Below, piece by piece: positions 53,562 through 62,245 of a stretch of 64,000 nucleotides of DNA. Positions within the stretch are counted from its first letter, which is position 1. Every line of letters starts with the position of its first letter. The DNA is taken from contig CALDJX010000607.1 of assembly GCA_937899075.1 (NCBI GenBank), forward strand, positions 1 through 64,000, in the 5' to 3' direction. Both the position numbers and the translations under genes were made by a program. The notes below the pieces were generated by a model that searched no databases, was not told the DNA's origin, and saw nothing but the letters and a program-made list of their open reading frames with translations. The DNA is from an uncultured Planctomyces sp. (GTDB lineage Bacteria > Planctomycetota > Planctomycetia > Planctomycetales > Planctomycetaceae).

Positions 53562-54245
53562 TCACACGTTAGCGTCGGTGCCGAAGTGCTGGCGAAGCTT
53601 CTGAATCGCCTTGTACTTCTCGTCGCTGATGCGGGCCGGGCTGAGTTTCAGGCACTCGGCAATGGCCGAAATCGATTCCCCGTCTGACCAGCGAGTGACG
53701 ATTTCCCGCTGCGTCGGGCTCAGTCGGGCATCGTCACCATTTACCGCACTCCGAACCTGATGCAACGACTCGATTTTCGCAGGCCACGCATCGTTGTTTT
53801 CTGAGTGGCTTTCGGCGAATTCCAGCGACGAATACTTCTTTTCCCGTCGGGATCGTTGTGAAGTTGCCCAGATTGCTCGATTCAATTCGCGACGTTCGGG
53901 GGACTCTGAGTCCTCGATCGCTATCAACAACCGATCTCGATCGACTCGTTCGAGCAGTCTTGCGAACACCTGCTGAGTGCAGTCTGACCATTCCTGGTGA
54001 CTGATTCCGGCGTTCTGCCAGCTTCGTGAGCAGTATGCACGAATCTTTTTCAGAACGACCGATTCTGAAACCTGGCTGACAGCAGCCGTCGCGGCAGCGG
54101 CCATGCCGGTCGCCGCTTGAGTGGACGCCGGCTCGGCTGCCGATGTGGCAACTACCAGAGCACAGGCTGCCAGAGACAGCCGAATGGCAGACCGCGTATC
54201 GACGGGGTCTTTGACAGATTTTCCGGAGTCAGCGGGTGTCGCCAT
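53562..54245 (-). CDS. Sigma-70-like protein with a hydrophobic N-terminus
   Basis: The 227-residue protein has an N-terminal hydrophobic Ala-rich stretch (about 18-60; LSLAACALVVATSAA) and then an ECF-sigma-like layout: a region 2-like helix (HQEWSDCTQQVFARLLERV, with NRAIWATSQRSRREKKY), a linker, and a region 4-like helix-turn-helix (LSPTQREIVTRWSDGES and AIAECLKLSPARISDEKYKA). Sigma factors recognise promoters in the cytoplasm, so the N-terminal segment may be a membrane anchor or simply an Ala-rich tail. No anti-sigma gene is adjacent. The start at 54245 has no strong ribosome binding site. Confidence 0.7.
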   Translation of the reverse strand: MATPADSGKSVKDPVDTRSAIRLSLAACALVVATSAAEPASTQAATGMAAAATAAVSQVSESVVLKKIRAYCSRSWQNAGISHQEWSDCTQQVFARLLERVDRDRLLIAIEDSESPERRELNRAIWATSQRSRREKKYSSLEFAESHSENNDAWPAKIESLHQVRSAVNGDDARLSPTQREIVTRWSDGESISAIAECLKLSPARISDEKYKAIQKLRQHFGTDANV

Positions 54246-54430
54246 GAGCGTTGCCCTTTGTCGAAAAACTAAGTTCAGGTCGGGAGTTACAACGATTCGT
54301 ACCAGACTTTCGTCCTGCCGGAAAGATGTCTCGGCATGAGGATGGACGCTTCAACGCACGAATCTCGTAGCAGCTTCAGGAAAAATCATGCCGATTCGCC
54401 AGGAATCGACGATCGACCCATTCCGCTGAC

Positions 54431-54561
54431 TTCTCGTTCCTACGCTCTACCTTCTCGTTCCTACGCTCTGCGTGGGAACGTTCTGCCGACGCTCCGCGTC
54501 TTGTCAGGCTGGGACGCAGAGCGTCCGGTGCCGCGTTCCCACGCTGGAGCGTAGGAACGAG
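54431..54561. repeat. Inverted repeat with nested stems, CTCGTTCCTACGCTC family
   Basis: CTCGTTCCTACGCTCTGCG from 54454 pairs with the end at 54561, and inside it GACGCTCCGCGTC/GACGCAGAGCGTC form another stem. The first 18 bases of the unit (TTCTCGTTCCTACGCTCT) are also tandemly duplicated at 54431 and 54452. It lies in the 355-base gap upstream of the sigma-like gene, downstream of the large membrane protein gene. Confidence 0.8.
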
Positions 54562-54600
54562 TAGACTCTGGATTCCCGCCTTCACGAGAATGACAGAGCT

Positions 54601-57600
54601 TCACTCTTCATCGTCATCCGCCGACCAGGACCATCGGATATTGTCAGGCAGAAGCGGTGGTTTGGCGTCCTCGCTGATGTCCCACCGCGCGGCCCACGTA
54701 TCCCACGGTAGCCGAGTTTCGACGAACAGCAGGCTTTCGGTGGTCAGAGTCGGCAGCAGAAAGTTTCGCGAGACCGAGCGGGGGTACGGTCGAATCACGT
54801 GGTGATGCCACAGGTTGTAAACCGCCTCTTCGGCGTACGCGCCATCCGGCCAGACGACCAGTCCGTCTTCCATCACGTCGTACGGAATTCGGCGCGGTGC
54901 GAAACTGGCAGCGATCTGCTCGCGAACCATGTCCACCCCGGCCAGTTTGTAAAAACCGATCAACGCAGCCAGCAGTGTGTCTCGTTGTGCATCGTCCAGC
55001 TTTTTGACCCAGCCCGTTTGAAGCGTGTTGGCGACGAGCCACCCAGACTGCTCTTCGAACACGATCAGCAGCGTTTCGTTCGACAGTCTCGGACATGCCA
55101 GTTCGATGCGAATGTTGTTGGAAGCCAGCCGGATTCTTGAAACGGAAATGCCGTCCACGTTCCAGTCGGGTGCTTCCTTGAGAAGCTGCAGAAACTCGCG
55201 AACGACGAAATGCTCGACCGCGACGTGAACGTGGTGAAGCTGATCGAGGTACTTGATTCGCGCGAGGCTGTGTTCGGAGGGCGAGCGGTGCCGATCGATC
55301 CGCCGCAGCCTCATGAATAGTTTGGGAAGCGTCCCTGAATGGAAGCCGGGTTTCATCAGTCGAATAAAGGTCTCACCATGACTTCCGACCGGAACTGGTT
55401 TCAGATTCTCTCCGCGGTTCGCTTTGTAAAGTTGCCAGTTCGATTTCAGTTCCCAGGCCATGAAGCCAAAGACGCCGGGAATCAGGAACACAATATTGAG
55501 AGCCACCGTGTCTGAATTAGCGCCAAACAGTGGTTGCAACAGTTGGCTGAGCAGCCCGCCAGGCAATCCCAGCGGCAGGATGATCTTGTGTGAGACCGTC
55601 ACGACGGGAAAGTGCTTGATCGGGTTAATCTGTGGCTCGATCAGCAGGTTGACGCAGAATCTCGCGACGAACGTAAAGCCTGCCCAGAACACTCCCAGAA
55701 TCGCTTTGGTACCGAGCGACAAACTTGTCTCACCACTCTTGAATCGCAGCCACTCGTCGACCGCATAGAGGACTCGGTCGAAGCCTTCGAGCAGTCGCTT
55801 GAAGAAGTCCATCACGAGGTCAAACAACGCGACGAAAATATGGACGCGAATCCGATTCCAGGTGGAGTGCAGCCATTCGGCGCTGAGTTCTTCGACGTCG
55901 CGACCGACTCGTGAGTTCAGGATGACGCTCATCGCGCACAGCACGATTCCCCAGTTGGTCCAGGGTTGCTCGGGAATGTCTTTGTAAAGTCTCGGCAGAG
56001 CCCAGCAGACCAGCGCCGTCGGGATCGCTGGCCAGATCAGGAACTTTCGTACGAAGTAAACGGGTCTGCTTTTAAGCAGTCGCTTGACTGCGGAGAGCCT
56101 CAGGAACCGAGCCGGCCATTCGTACAATACTTGCCGCAACCCGCTGAAAATGTAGGAGCATACGCGCTTCAGAAATTGCCTGAACGGGGCCACATGAATG
56201 ATCAGCAGAAGCAACGTGCCGAGTGCAAAAACAATCGACTGCATGTGTTGCTTGACGGCTGTGATGACCGGAGAGCTGGGGCCGAGAATCGTGGTGGCGA
56301 CGCCCGTTGTCGCATCAATCATTTCTTCGGATTCGGGAGGGTCCAGGAGTTCCGTGATGTGAACCAGGGCTTCGAAAGTGAGGTACGCGACACCGTACGG
56401 AATGAAAACAAACCGCGTCGCAAACCGTCCCAGCAGTGTCCCAAATCCGACCGCGCTGAGCCTTTGTAACCAGCGAAGGTAAATATCACCTCGTTGGTAC
56501 ACGCCGTCGAGGACTCGACTGAGTCGCCGATCAGCCTGAAGCAGTTTGTCGCCAAGGAAGAACTGTTTGGGGCCTGAAAGATCGCTGAGTTTCAGATTGC
56601 TGCGCGAGATGGCGTCTCGCAGATCGCCCATGGTCAGAAAGCCGCGGTTGGCGACTCCGTCGAGCAGTTCTTCGACCATCTTCGCAAACGCAATTCGCTC
56701 GGGAACGTTTTGCGGCGTCAGGTCGACTTCTTCCAGAGTCGTTTGAACAAGTGGCCGCAGTCGCGTTCTCATCTGATGTTCGGACGAATGAGCCGCTTCG
56801 TGCAACAATTGTGAAAGTCGTCGACGCTGCTGACCAGTCAGCCGAGACGCCACCAGCCGACGTGTTGCACTGCGGAGGTGCTTGGACATCAGAACTTCGC
56901 GCTGGTTGGGAAGTTCTCGTTTGATGGGTCGCTGACCGAACGACGTGGCATATCCCAGCAGGTCGACGGTGTAGGTTTCCTTTTCGTGGTCAACGCAGAC
57001 CTTCTGCAGGTCGTACAACAACCGCTTGTCAGGATTCCAGAAACCCTGGCCAGACTGAAGCAGCAGTCCAACGAGTGATTCGTACCAGCTTCGCGCCGCC
57101 GCCTGGTCAAAATTCAAAGCGTCCTGAAGTCGACGAACCAGACGCTGAAGATCGGTGAGCGCTCCGCTGACGGCTTCGCTGATCAGCTCGGGTGTCGCGT
57201 ACCGGGCGGCCTGCATCTGAAAAAGCGCTGCCGCCACGGCGTTGCCACGAGCGAACGCTTTGTCGGCTCGACGAATCAGTCGTCCGAACGTCGCCAGGTT
57301 CGGGCGGCGTGCCGGCAGGACTTTCGGCATGACTGCATCGAGCAGCGATGGAAACTTTGCGTCGTCCGGATCGCCCGCTGAATGCTCCGCGGAAACGGTT
57401 ACGGAACCGCGGCCGGTTAGAGACTCAAGCTCTTCGTCCGTTTCGTCCTGTACGTCGTCCCTGTCTGGAATTTCAGGATCCGGACTGCCGTCGAGCCTGG
57501 TCGACTGGAACAGTTCTTCGATATCCACATCCTGCCGGAGCAGTTGATCAACGGCTTTGAAATTCGAAAATGAAGGAAAGTAAGAACCCAGACAATGCGG

Positions 57601-58188
57601 AGCGAAGTACTTAATCTCGCTATAGACAGCGGCGAACTCGACGAAGGCGTGCGCTGGTGAACTGTCGGCGGGGATAAAGTTTTCCCGCTTCAGCACTGAG
57701 TAAATCTCGTCGAATTCGACCTGCCCGATCTGGTCGATCCTTTGCCGGAAGTCAGCCGTCTTCAGAGTTCCGCTGTCCTGCAACTGGTCAAACGCGTCGT
57801 GAACCTTCGAATGAAACAGCAGTCGCCAGACTCGAAGTTTGAGCTGGCTGAGACTCATCGATTCAAGGTGCTTCTCGTCGGGCCGCGCGATCAGAATCGC
57901 TCGATCGGGCAGTTCAGAGTTCGCTTCCAGGCCCAGTTCATCCCAGTCGACGTGTCGGATCACAGTGTTCCGCGAAATGATCCGACTCTTGCGGTGAGGC
58001 ACCTGCACGGTCAGCGCGGGAAGGTCCCACTCCTGCTTGATGACTCGCCGCAACACGCGAGCCTGCACCAGGAACGCGGCCGGCTCGACTTCACGCAACG
58101 CGAGAATCGCCTGCTCCAGCATCGCGTCGACTGGACCACCTTTGTCCGGGCGATCGCCGTCGTTGGGTTCCGTTTCGGTGTCAGTCAT
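54601..58188 (-). CDS. Large membrane protein of unknown function (1195 residues)
   Basis: The protein begins TDTETEPNDGDRPDKG. The first ~550 residues are soluble and charged (with an acidic stretch near 260). Membrane segments lie at about 605-760 (including VFALGTLLLLIIHVAPF and FLIWPAIPTALVCWALP) and about 830-935 (including VFWAGFTFVARFCVNLLI and ALNIVFLIPGVFGFMAWEL). The last ~250 residues are soluble. I recognise no family; such proteins are common in planctomycetes. The ATG at 58188 was chosen because the 31 residues before it look non-coding. It lies 58 bases from the LRR gene, same strand, so co-transcription is likely. Confidence 0.75.
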   Translation of the reverse strand: MTDTETEPNDGDRPDKGGPVDAMLEQAILALREVEPAAFLVQARVLRRVIKQEWDLPALTVQVPHRKSRIISRNTVIRHVDWDELGLEANSELPDRAILIARPDEKHLESMSLSQLKLRVWRLLFHSKVHDAFDQLQDSGTLKTADFRQRIDQIGQVEFDEIYSVLKRENFIPADSSPAHAFVEFAAVYSEIKYFAPHCLGSYFPSFSNFKAVDQLLRQDVDIEELFQSTRLDGSPDPEIPDRDDVQDETDEELESLTGRGSVTVSAEHSAGDPDDAKFPSLLDAVMPKVLPARRPNLATFGRLIRRADKAFARGNAVAAALFQMQAARYATPELISEAVSGALTDLQRLVRRLQDALNFDQAAARSWYESLVGLLLQSGQGFWNPDKRLLYDLQKVCVDHEKETYTVDLLGYATSFGQRPIKRELPNQREVLMSKHLRSATRRLVASRLTGQQRRRLSQLLHEAAHSSEHQMRTRLRPLVQTTLEEVDLTPQNVPERIAFAKMVEELLDGVANRGFLTMGDLRDAISRSNLKLSDLSGPKQFFLGDKLLQADRRLSRVLDGVYQRGDIYLRWLQRLSAVGFGTLLGRFATRFVFIPYGVAYLTFEALVHITELLDPPESEEMIDATTGVATTILGPSSPVITAVKQHMQSIVFALGTLLLLIIHVAPFRQFLKRVCSYIFSGLRQVLYEWPARFLRLSAVKRLLKSRPVYFVRKFLIWPAIPTALVCWALPRLYKDIPEQPWTNWGIVLCAMSVILNSRVGRDVEELSAEWLHSTWNRIRVHIFVALFDLVMDFFKRLLEGFDRVLYAVDEWLRFKSGETSLSLGTKAILGVFWAGFTFVARFCVNLLIEPQINPIKHFPVVTVSHKIILPLGLPGGLLSQLLQPLFGANSDTVALNIVFLIPGVFGFMAWELKSNWQLYKANRGENLKPVPVGSHGETFIRLMKPGFHSGTLPKLFMRLRRIDRHRSPSEHSLARIKYLDQLHHVHVAVEHFVVREFLQLLKEAPDWNVDGISVSRIRLASNNIRIELACPRLSNETLLIVFEEQSGWLVANTLQTGWVKKLDDAQRDTLLAALIGFYKLAGVDMVREQIAASFAPRRIPYDVMEDGLVVWPDGAYAEEAVYNLWHHHVIRPYPRSVSRNFLLPTLTTESLLFVETRLPWDTWAARWDISEDAKPPLLPDNIRWSWSADDDEE

Positions 58189-58246
58189 GCGACAGGCAGC
58201 TCTGGATTCTCGTTTGGAGTCAGCAGGATCGTAAGCACGGAGATCG

Positions 58247-59098
58247 TTACGTCTTCGGTTTCCAGTTGATCCGCACGCCAATTTCTTTCAGCGACTCAAG
58301 CTGCTTGTCGCGTTGAGCAGCGTCGATCGGATTCCCATCCGGATAAAGCTTCCAGTACGGAGCAAAACGTCGCTCACCAGCCGCGTCCTTCTTTGCCATT
58401 TCAATCAACGGTGAGAAATCTTTGATCTGATTGTTCTGCAGAAACGTGAATCGCAGATCGGTCAGGTTCGACAACGGAGCCACGTCGGCAATCTGGTTGT
58501 CCCGCAGATCCAGATTGGCCAGCCACTTCAGAGCGCTGAGCGGTTTGATGTCTTTGATCCTGTTTTTACCGAGGTAAAGAGACGACAGCTTTGTCAGATC
58601 CTTCAATGGCTCGACTGACTCAACTTCATTTCGAGACAGATACAAAGCGGACAGTTTCTTGAGCCCGTCGAGCGGCTTGAGATCGGCCACCTTGTTATCT
58701 TCGAGCTGAACGTACTGCAGCTTGACCAGCTTCGACAACGGCTTCAGATCGACGACCGCGTTCCTGGAAACGTCCAGCGACTGAATGTTCGAGAGATCGG
58801 CGATCGGCGACAGATCAGAAATCTCGTTGCCAGCAAAATCGATCAGCACGATGTTCGGGCACTTTTCGAGACCTTTCAGATTCTTGATCCCTTTGCCTCT
58901 CGCTGTGACCTGATAAACGTTTTTGAGATCTTCTTCTTTAATCTCATCCTTGCCCTGCCGGCGAAGGACCTCTTTGATTGCTGTTTCAAGCTTCTCGTCG
59001 GGGAAAATATCGCCCGCAATTGCGGACTGCTCAGACAGAGCAAGGCCGGCCAGTGCAACGATGATGCAAACCGAGTATCGAGTCAGGCGAGATGTCAT
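58247..59098 (-). CDS. Exported leucine-rich repeat protein
   Basis: The 283-residue protein has a signal peptide (about 8-28; YSVCIIVALAGLALSEQSA) and then about seven internalin-type leucine-rich repeats of 22 residues (for example LSNIQSLDVSRNAVVDLKPL, LVKLQYVQLEDNKVADLKPL). A short C-terminal cap ends RINWKPKT. LRR arcs mediate protein binding; a partner is not known. AGGAGA sits about 7 bases before the ATG at 59098. It precedes the large membrane protein gene. Confidence 0.88.
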   Translation of the reverse strand: MTSRLTRYSVCIIVALAGLALSEQSAIAGDIFPDEKLETAIKEVLRRQGKDEIKEEDLKNVYQVTARGKGIKNLKGLEKCPNIVLIDFAGNEISDLSPIADLSNIQSLDVSRNAVVDLKPLSKLVKLQYVQLEDNKVADLKPLDGLKKLSALYLSRNEVESVEPLKDLTKLSSLYLGKNRIKDIKPLSALKWLANLDLRDNQIADVAPLSNLTDLRFTFLQNNQIKDFSPLIEMAKKDAAGERRFAPYWKLYPDGNPIDAAQRDKQLESLKEIGVRINWKPKT

Positions 59099-59153
59099 TG
59101 GCACTCTCCTCTTGTTCTGCTTATTCAGCGGGCGGGTTGTCTTACGTCAGGTT

Positions 59154-59960
59154 TCAAACGACTTCGTCAACAACGGGATTGGTCAATGAGCCGATCTGAT
59201 CGATTTCTATCGTAACGGTGTCGCCGTCTTTCAACAGGACGGGCGGCTTACGAGCGGCTCCGACTCCGTGCGGCGTTCCGGTAAAGATCGCCGTACCCGG
59301 CGCGAGGATCGTGCTTCCGCTGAGAAACTCGATCAGTGTCGGAACGTCGAAGATCATGTCGTCGGTGTTCCAATCCTGCATGGTCTCGCCGTTAAGGATC
59401 GTCCGAATGCCCAGCGAGTTGGGATTCGGAATTTCGTCAGCCGTCACCAGGCAAGGCCCCATCGGAGCGAACGTGGCGAAGGTTTTGCCTCGACACCACT
59501 GACTGCCGCCCATTTTGAGCTGCCAGTCGCGAGCGCTGACATCGTTTCCGCACGTGTAGCCGAGCACGTAATCCAGAGCATTCTCTTTCGAGACGTTGTG
59601 GCACTCTTTGCCGATGATCACGACCAGCTCGCATTCGTAATCGACGGCGTCACTGCGAAGCTGTCGCGGCAGCACGATCGGGTCGTTGGGATTCTGAATC
59701 GCCGAACTCGTCTTCATAAAGAGGACGGGGTATTCCGGGATGTCGTTCTTTCCTTCCTCCGCGTGCCGACGATAGTTCAGACCAATGCACAGAATGTCCG
59801 CCGGAGTTGTCGGAGCCAGCAACTTGCCGACCGTCGCCAGCGTGCCCGTGTCACTGAACTCGCCAAAGATGTCGCCTTCAATCAGCGTGGTCGAGCCGTC
59901 GTCGTGCTGACTACCAAATTGAACGTTGCCGGATTCGTCCAGAAATCTGACGAGCTTCAT
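59154..59960 (-). CDS. Fumarylacetoacetate hydrolase family protein
   Basis: The 268-residue protein has the FAH C-terminal domain: CIGLNYRRHAEE, PVLFMKTSSAIQNPNDPI, DYECELVVIIGK (metal-binding Glu-x-Glu), GYTCGNDVSARDWQ, and the end GDTVTIEIDQIGSLTNPV. This family includes 2-hydroxyhepta-2,4-diene-1,7-dioate isomerase, oxaloacetate decarboxylase and acylpyruvase types; substrate cannot be told apart here. It is cytoplasmic. AAGG lies upstream of the ATG. It runs toward the LRR gene with a 55-base gap. Confidence 0.92.
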   Translation of the reverse strand: MKLVRFLDESGNVQFGSQHDDGSTTLIEGDIFGEFSDTGTLATVGKLLAPTTPADILCIGLNYRRHAEEGKNDIPEYPVLFMKTSSAIQNPNDPIVLPRQLRSDAVDYECELVVIIGKECHNVSKENALDYVLGYTCGNDVSARDWQLKMGGSQWCRGKTFATFAPMGPCLVTADEIPNPNSLGIRTILNGETMQDWNTDDMIFDVPTLIEFLSGSTILAPGTAIFTGTPHGVGAARKPPVLLKDGDTVTIEIDQIGSLTNPVVDEVV

Positions 59961-60004
59961 AATGTGTGGCCTTATGTCGAAATGAGATTGTCTGACTGGA
60001 GATC

Positions 60005-60259
60005 TTAAGAGTCACGACTTTTACCGGAACTGCGTGCGTCTTCCCACGGTCCGACGAATTCGCGGCGGGGATCTGGCGTCTGGCGATGGGCGACTCGGAA
60101 AATCATTGTCCGCAGGTTTCTCGCCTCCGCGGTAATGGCTCGGTTGGAAATCGTGAAGGACACTGCCAGTTGAAGCTCTGTCGGGGTCTCGGTACGCTCT
60201 GCGATCGCTGAATCAACGACGAATTGCGGTTCGCCAGCTGGCGGGATTCGCTCAAACAT
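60005..60259 (-). CDS. Possible small protein divergent from fabI
   Basis: An 84-residue frame begins [20 protein letters not shown] and contains [19 protein letters not shown] and [19 protein letters not shown]. Third-base choice resembles neighbouring genes, which favours coding. There is no clear ribosome binding site, and longer versions would overlap fabI antisense. I know no family. Confidence 0.4.
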   Translation of the reverse strand: MFERIPPAGEPQFVVDSAIAERTETPTELQLAVSFTISNRAITAEARNLRTMIFRVAHRQTPDPRREFVGPWEDARSSGKSRDS

Positions 60260-60289
60260 AAACACATCGAAAGCGGCAAGGAACGAATC

Positions 60290-61111
60290 ATGGGACTGTT
60301 TACCGGCAAAAAGGGCATGGTTTTCGGGATTGCGAACGACCGGTCCATCGCCTGGGCGATCACTCAGCAACTGGCGGCCGAAGGGGCGGAGATGGGCTTC
60401 ACTCATCTTCCTGACCGAGATCCGGAACGGCCGAAAGCCGAACGCAAACTCCGGAAACTGGTCGATCCGCTGGGTGCCAAAGTGGTCACATCCTGCGACG
60501 TCACTGACGACGCCGACCTCGACAAAGCGTTCGCACTGGCGAAAGATGCTTTCGGTGAACTGGATTTCGTCGTTCATTCGATCGCTTACGCCCCGATTGA
60601 AGACATCAAAGGCCCGGTTTACGCCTGCAGCCGAGACGGCTTCAAACTATCGATGGAAATCTCGTGTTACAGCCTGATTTCGCTGGCTTCGCGAGCCAAA
60701 GAGCTGATGCCCAACGGCGGAAGCATCCTGACGCTGACGTACCTCGGCGGCGAAACCGTCATTCCAGGCTACAACATAATGGGCCTGTGTAAGTCGGCTC
60801 TGGAGACTGCGGTCAAGTACCTGGCTCACGAACTGGGCTCCGAAAGCAACATCCGAGTCAACGCGGTCAGTGCCGGCCCCATCAAGACTCTGGCCGCCAG
60901 CGCGGTCAGCGATCAGAGCAAAATGGACGAGCTGTACTCGGCCATGTCGCCTCTGCGGCGTCCGGTTGACCGCGAAGAAGTCGGCAAAACCAGCATGTTT
61001 CTGCTAAGCGACTACGCCAGCGGAATCACCGGCGAGAATGTCCATGTCGACTGCGGATATCACGTCATGGGAGCCCCTCCGGAACCGAAAGCCGCTGATT
61101 CTGGCGAATAA
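60290..61111 (+). CDS. fabI: Enoyl-[acyl-carrier-protein] reductase (NADH)
   Basis: The 273-residue protein is an SDR with the FabI form of the Rossmann motif ([16 protein letters not shown]), [15 protein letters not shown] and the catalytic YNIMGLCK (Tyr-x6-Lys), then [13 protein letters not shown]. It catalyses the last step of each fatty acid elongation round. Length matches bacterial Fab[11 protein letters not shown] is a short C-terminal tail. AAGGA lies about 8 bases before the ATG at 60290, which is preferred over the in-frame start at 60224. Confidence 0.95.
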   Translation: MGLFTGKKGMVFGIANDRSIAWAITQQLAAEGAEMGFTHLPDRDPERPKAERKLRKLVDPLGAKVVTSCDVTDDADLDKAFALAKDAFGELDFVVHSIAYAPIEDIKGPVYACSRDGFKLSMEISCYSLISLASRAKELMPNGGSILTLTYLGGETVIPGYNIMGLCKSALETAVKYLAHELGSESNIRVNAVSAGPIKTLAASAVSDQSKMDELYSAMSPLRRPVDREEVGKTSMFLLSDYASGITGENVHVDCGYHVMGAPPEPKAADSGE

Positions 61112-61439
61112 TTTTTGCCATCCAGCCGGATTTTCAATGTTCCCTGACCGCGCAGAGATTGGATTCTGCGGCGGTTAAGGTCCGCGCGTTGTTCACAGGT
61201 CGTTTTTTGCCGCTAGAATGTGCGGCCTTTCAGGGGTCCGGGGCAACTCGTGACCCGACGATCTGGACGAATAGCCCGGAAGCGATTGAAAAAGACCTGC
61301 CGCAATCACGCCCGCACCTGCGAGGTGTGTTTGTTTGAGATGTTGCTCGGACCGTCGGCGCTGATCAGCACCGAAAGCCAACCCAACATTCAACCTTCTG
61401 GTTGCGAGCCGGCCTCTGCTTCCCGGCGAAAGGACGACG
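61112..61439. other. Intergenic region after fabI with a hairpin
   Basis: The 328-base gap holds a bulged 10-base-pair hairpin at 61147-61175 (ACCGCGCAGA with TCTGCGGCGGT, 8-base loop) with no T-tract, which may end the fabI transcript. ORFs elsewhere in the gap are unconvincing and I see no promoter match worth naming. Confidence 0.4.
61147..61175 (+). terminator. Possible factor-dependent terminator hairpin after fabI
   Basis: A 10-base-pair stem with one bulged G and an 8-base loop starts 36 bases after the fabI stop. No T-tract follows, so intrinsic termination is unlikely; it may only protect the 3' end. Confidence 0.3.
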
Positions 61440-62153
61440 ATGAGCGAAAAGCTAGAGAAGAAGATTTTCGAGAAACCGGACGATCTGAAACGCCACGAAG
61501 CGTTCGTTGCCTGGCTTCGCGAAAACGACGGCGAACCACGAGCCAATCTGATCGAAATTCAGATCGCTCTGGAAAATGAAAAGCTCAACCGTGAAAAACG
61601 GTTCGAGCTGGAACTTAAGGAACGCCGCATCCTCAATGAGCACGGTCGGGAATGGATCGGGCCTCTGTCTGATTTCATCATGATGCGCGACATCCCCGGT
61701 CGCCGCTTCCAGACGAAGCCGGCCTGTGCCATCGAGTGGTATCGCGGATGGGTCTACGGCCTGACATTGGATGAGCTGACACTGAAGCTGTCCAAAGTGT
61801 TGCTGCAGGCTCCGGAGCTGAGAATGTTCCGCCGCCTGACGCTGATCGATCCGGTCAACGCGTCGTGCGACTATCTTCACGAATGGGGACTGCTCGACAA
61901 AATCAGCGCGTTGGACATCAGCTACGGACGCATCACCGACAAAGGTGCGTTGACGCTGGGAGCCGACCGGTCGATCAAGAAGCTGAAGTCGGTCGACATG
62001 ACGGGCAACCAGATCGCCGAAGAAGGCCTGGCCGCGATGCGGAAGAACTTCCCGAAGGTGCTGATCGACGATCAGAATCCCATCATCATCAATCGCGACG
62101 ATGTGGAAGAACACGTAACCACAAAGAAGACTAAAGCGGAAGATGACGAGTGA
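61440..62153 (+). CDS. TIGR02996-type protein with LRR-like repeats
   Basis: The 237-residue protein starts with HEAFVAWLRENDGEPRANL and IEIQIALE, the pattern of the TIGR02996 domain typical of planctomycete repeat proteins. The second half has leucine-rich elements (LRMFRRLTLIDPVN, KISALDISYGRITDKG, LKSVDMTGNQIAEEGL). The end is Lys/Glu-rich. Function is not known; protein binding is plausible. AAAGGA is close before the ATG. No signal peptide. Confidence 0.8.
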   Translation: MSEKLEKKIFEKPDDLKRHEAFVAWLRENDGEPRANLIEIQIALENEKLNREKRFELELKERRILNEHGREWIGPLSDFIMMRDIPGRRFQTKPACAIEWYRGWVYGLTLDELTLKLSKVLLQAPELRMFRRLTLIDPVNASCDYLHEWGLLDKISALDISYGRITDKGALTLGADRSIKKLKSVDMTGNQIAEEGLAAMRKNFPKVLIDDQNPIIINRDDVEEHVTTKKTKAEDDE

Positions 62154-62245
62154 TCGGGCCGGTCGAGTCGCTCAACTTGTGAGTCCATCCTGCTGGCCGC
62201 GGGTCAAACGGCGGTCGCCTCTACGAATCGTTCCGGAGCATTCAA

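Noticed and set aside
61147..61175. Intrinsic terminator after fabI
   Set aside because: A stable hairpin is present but no T-tract follows, so it is kept only as a low-confidence factor-dependent or 3'-end hairpin.
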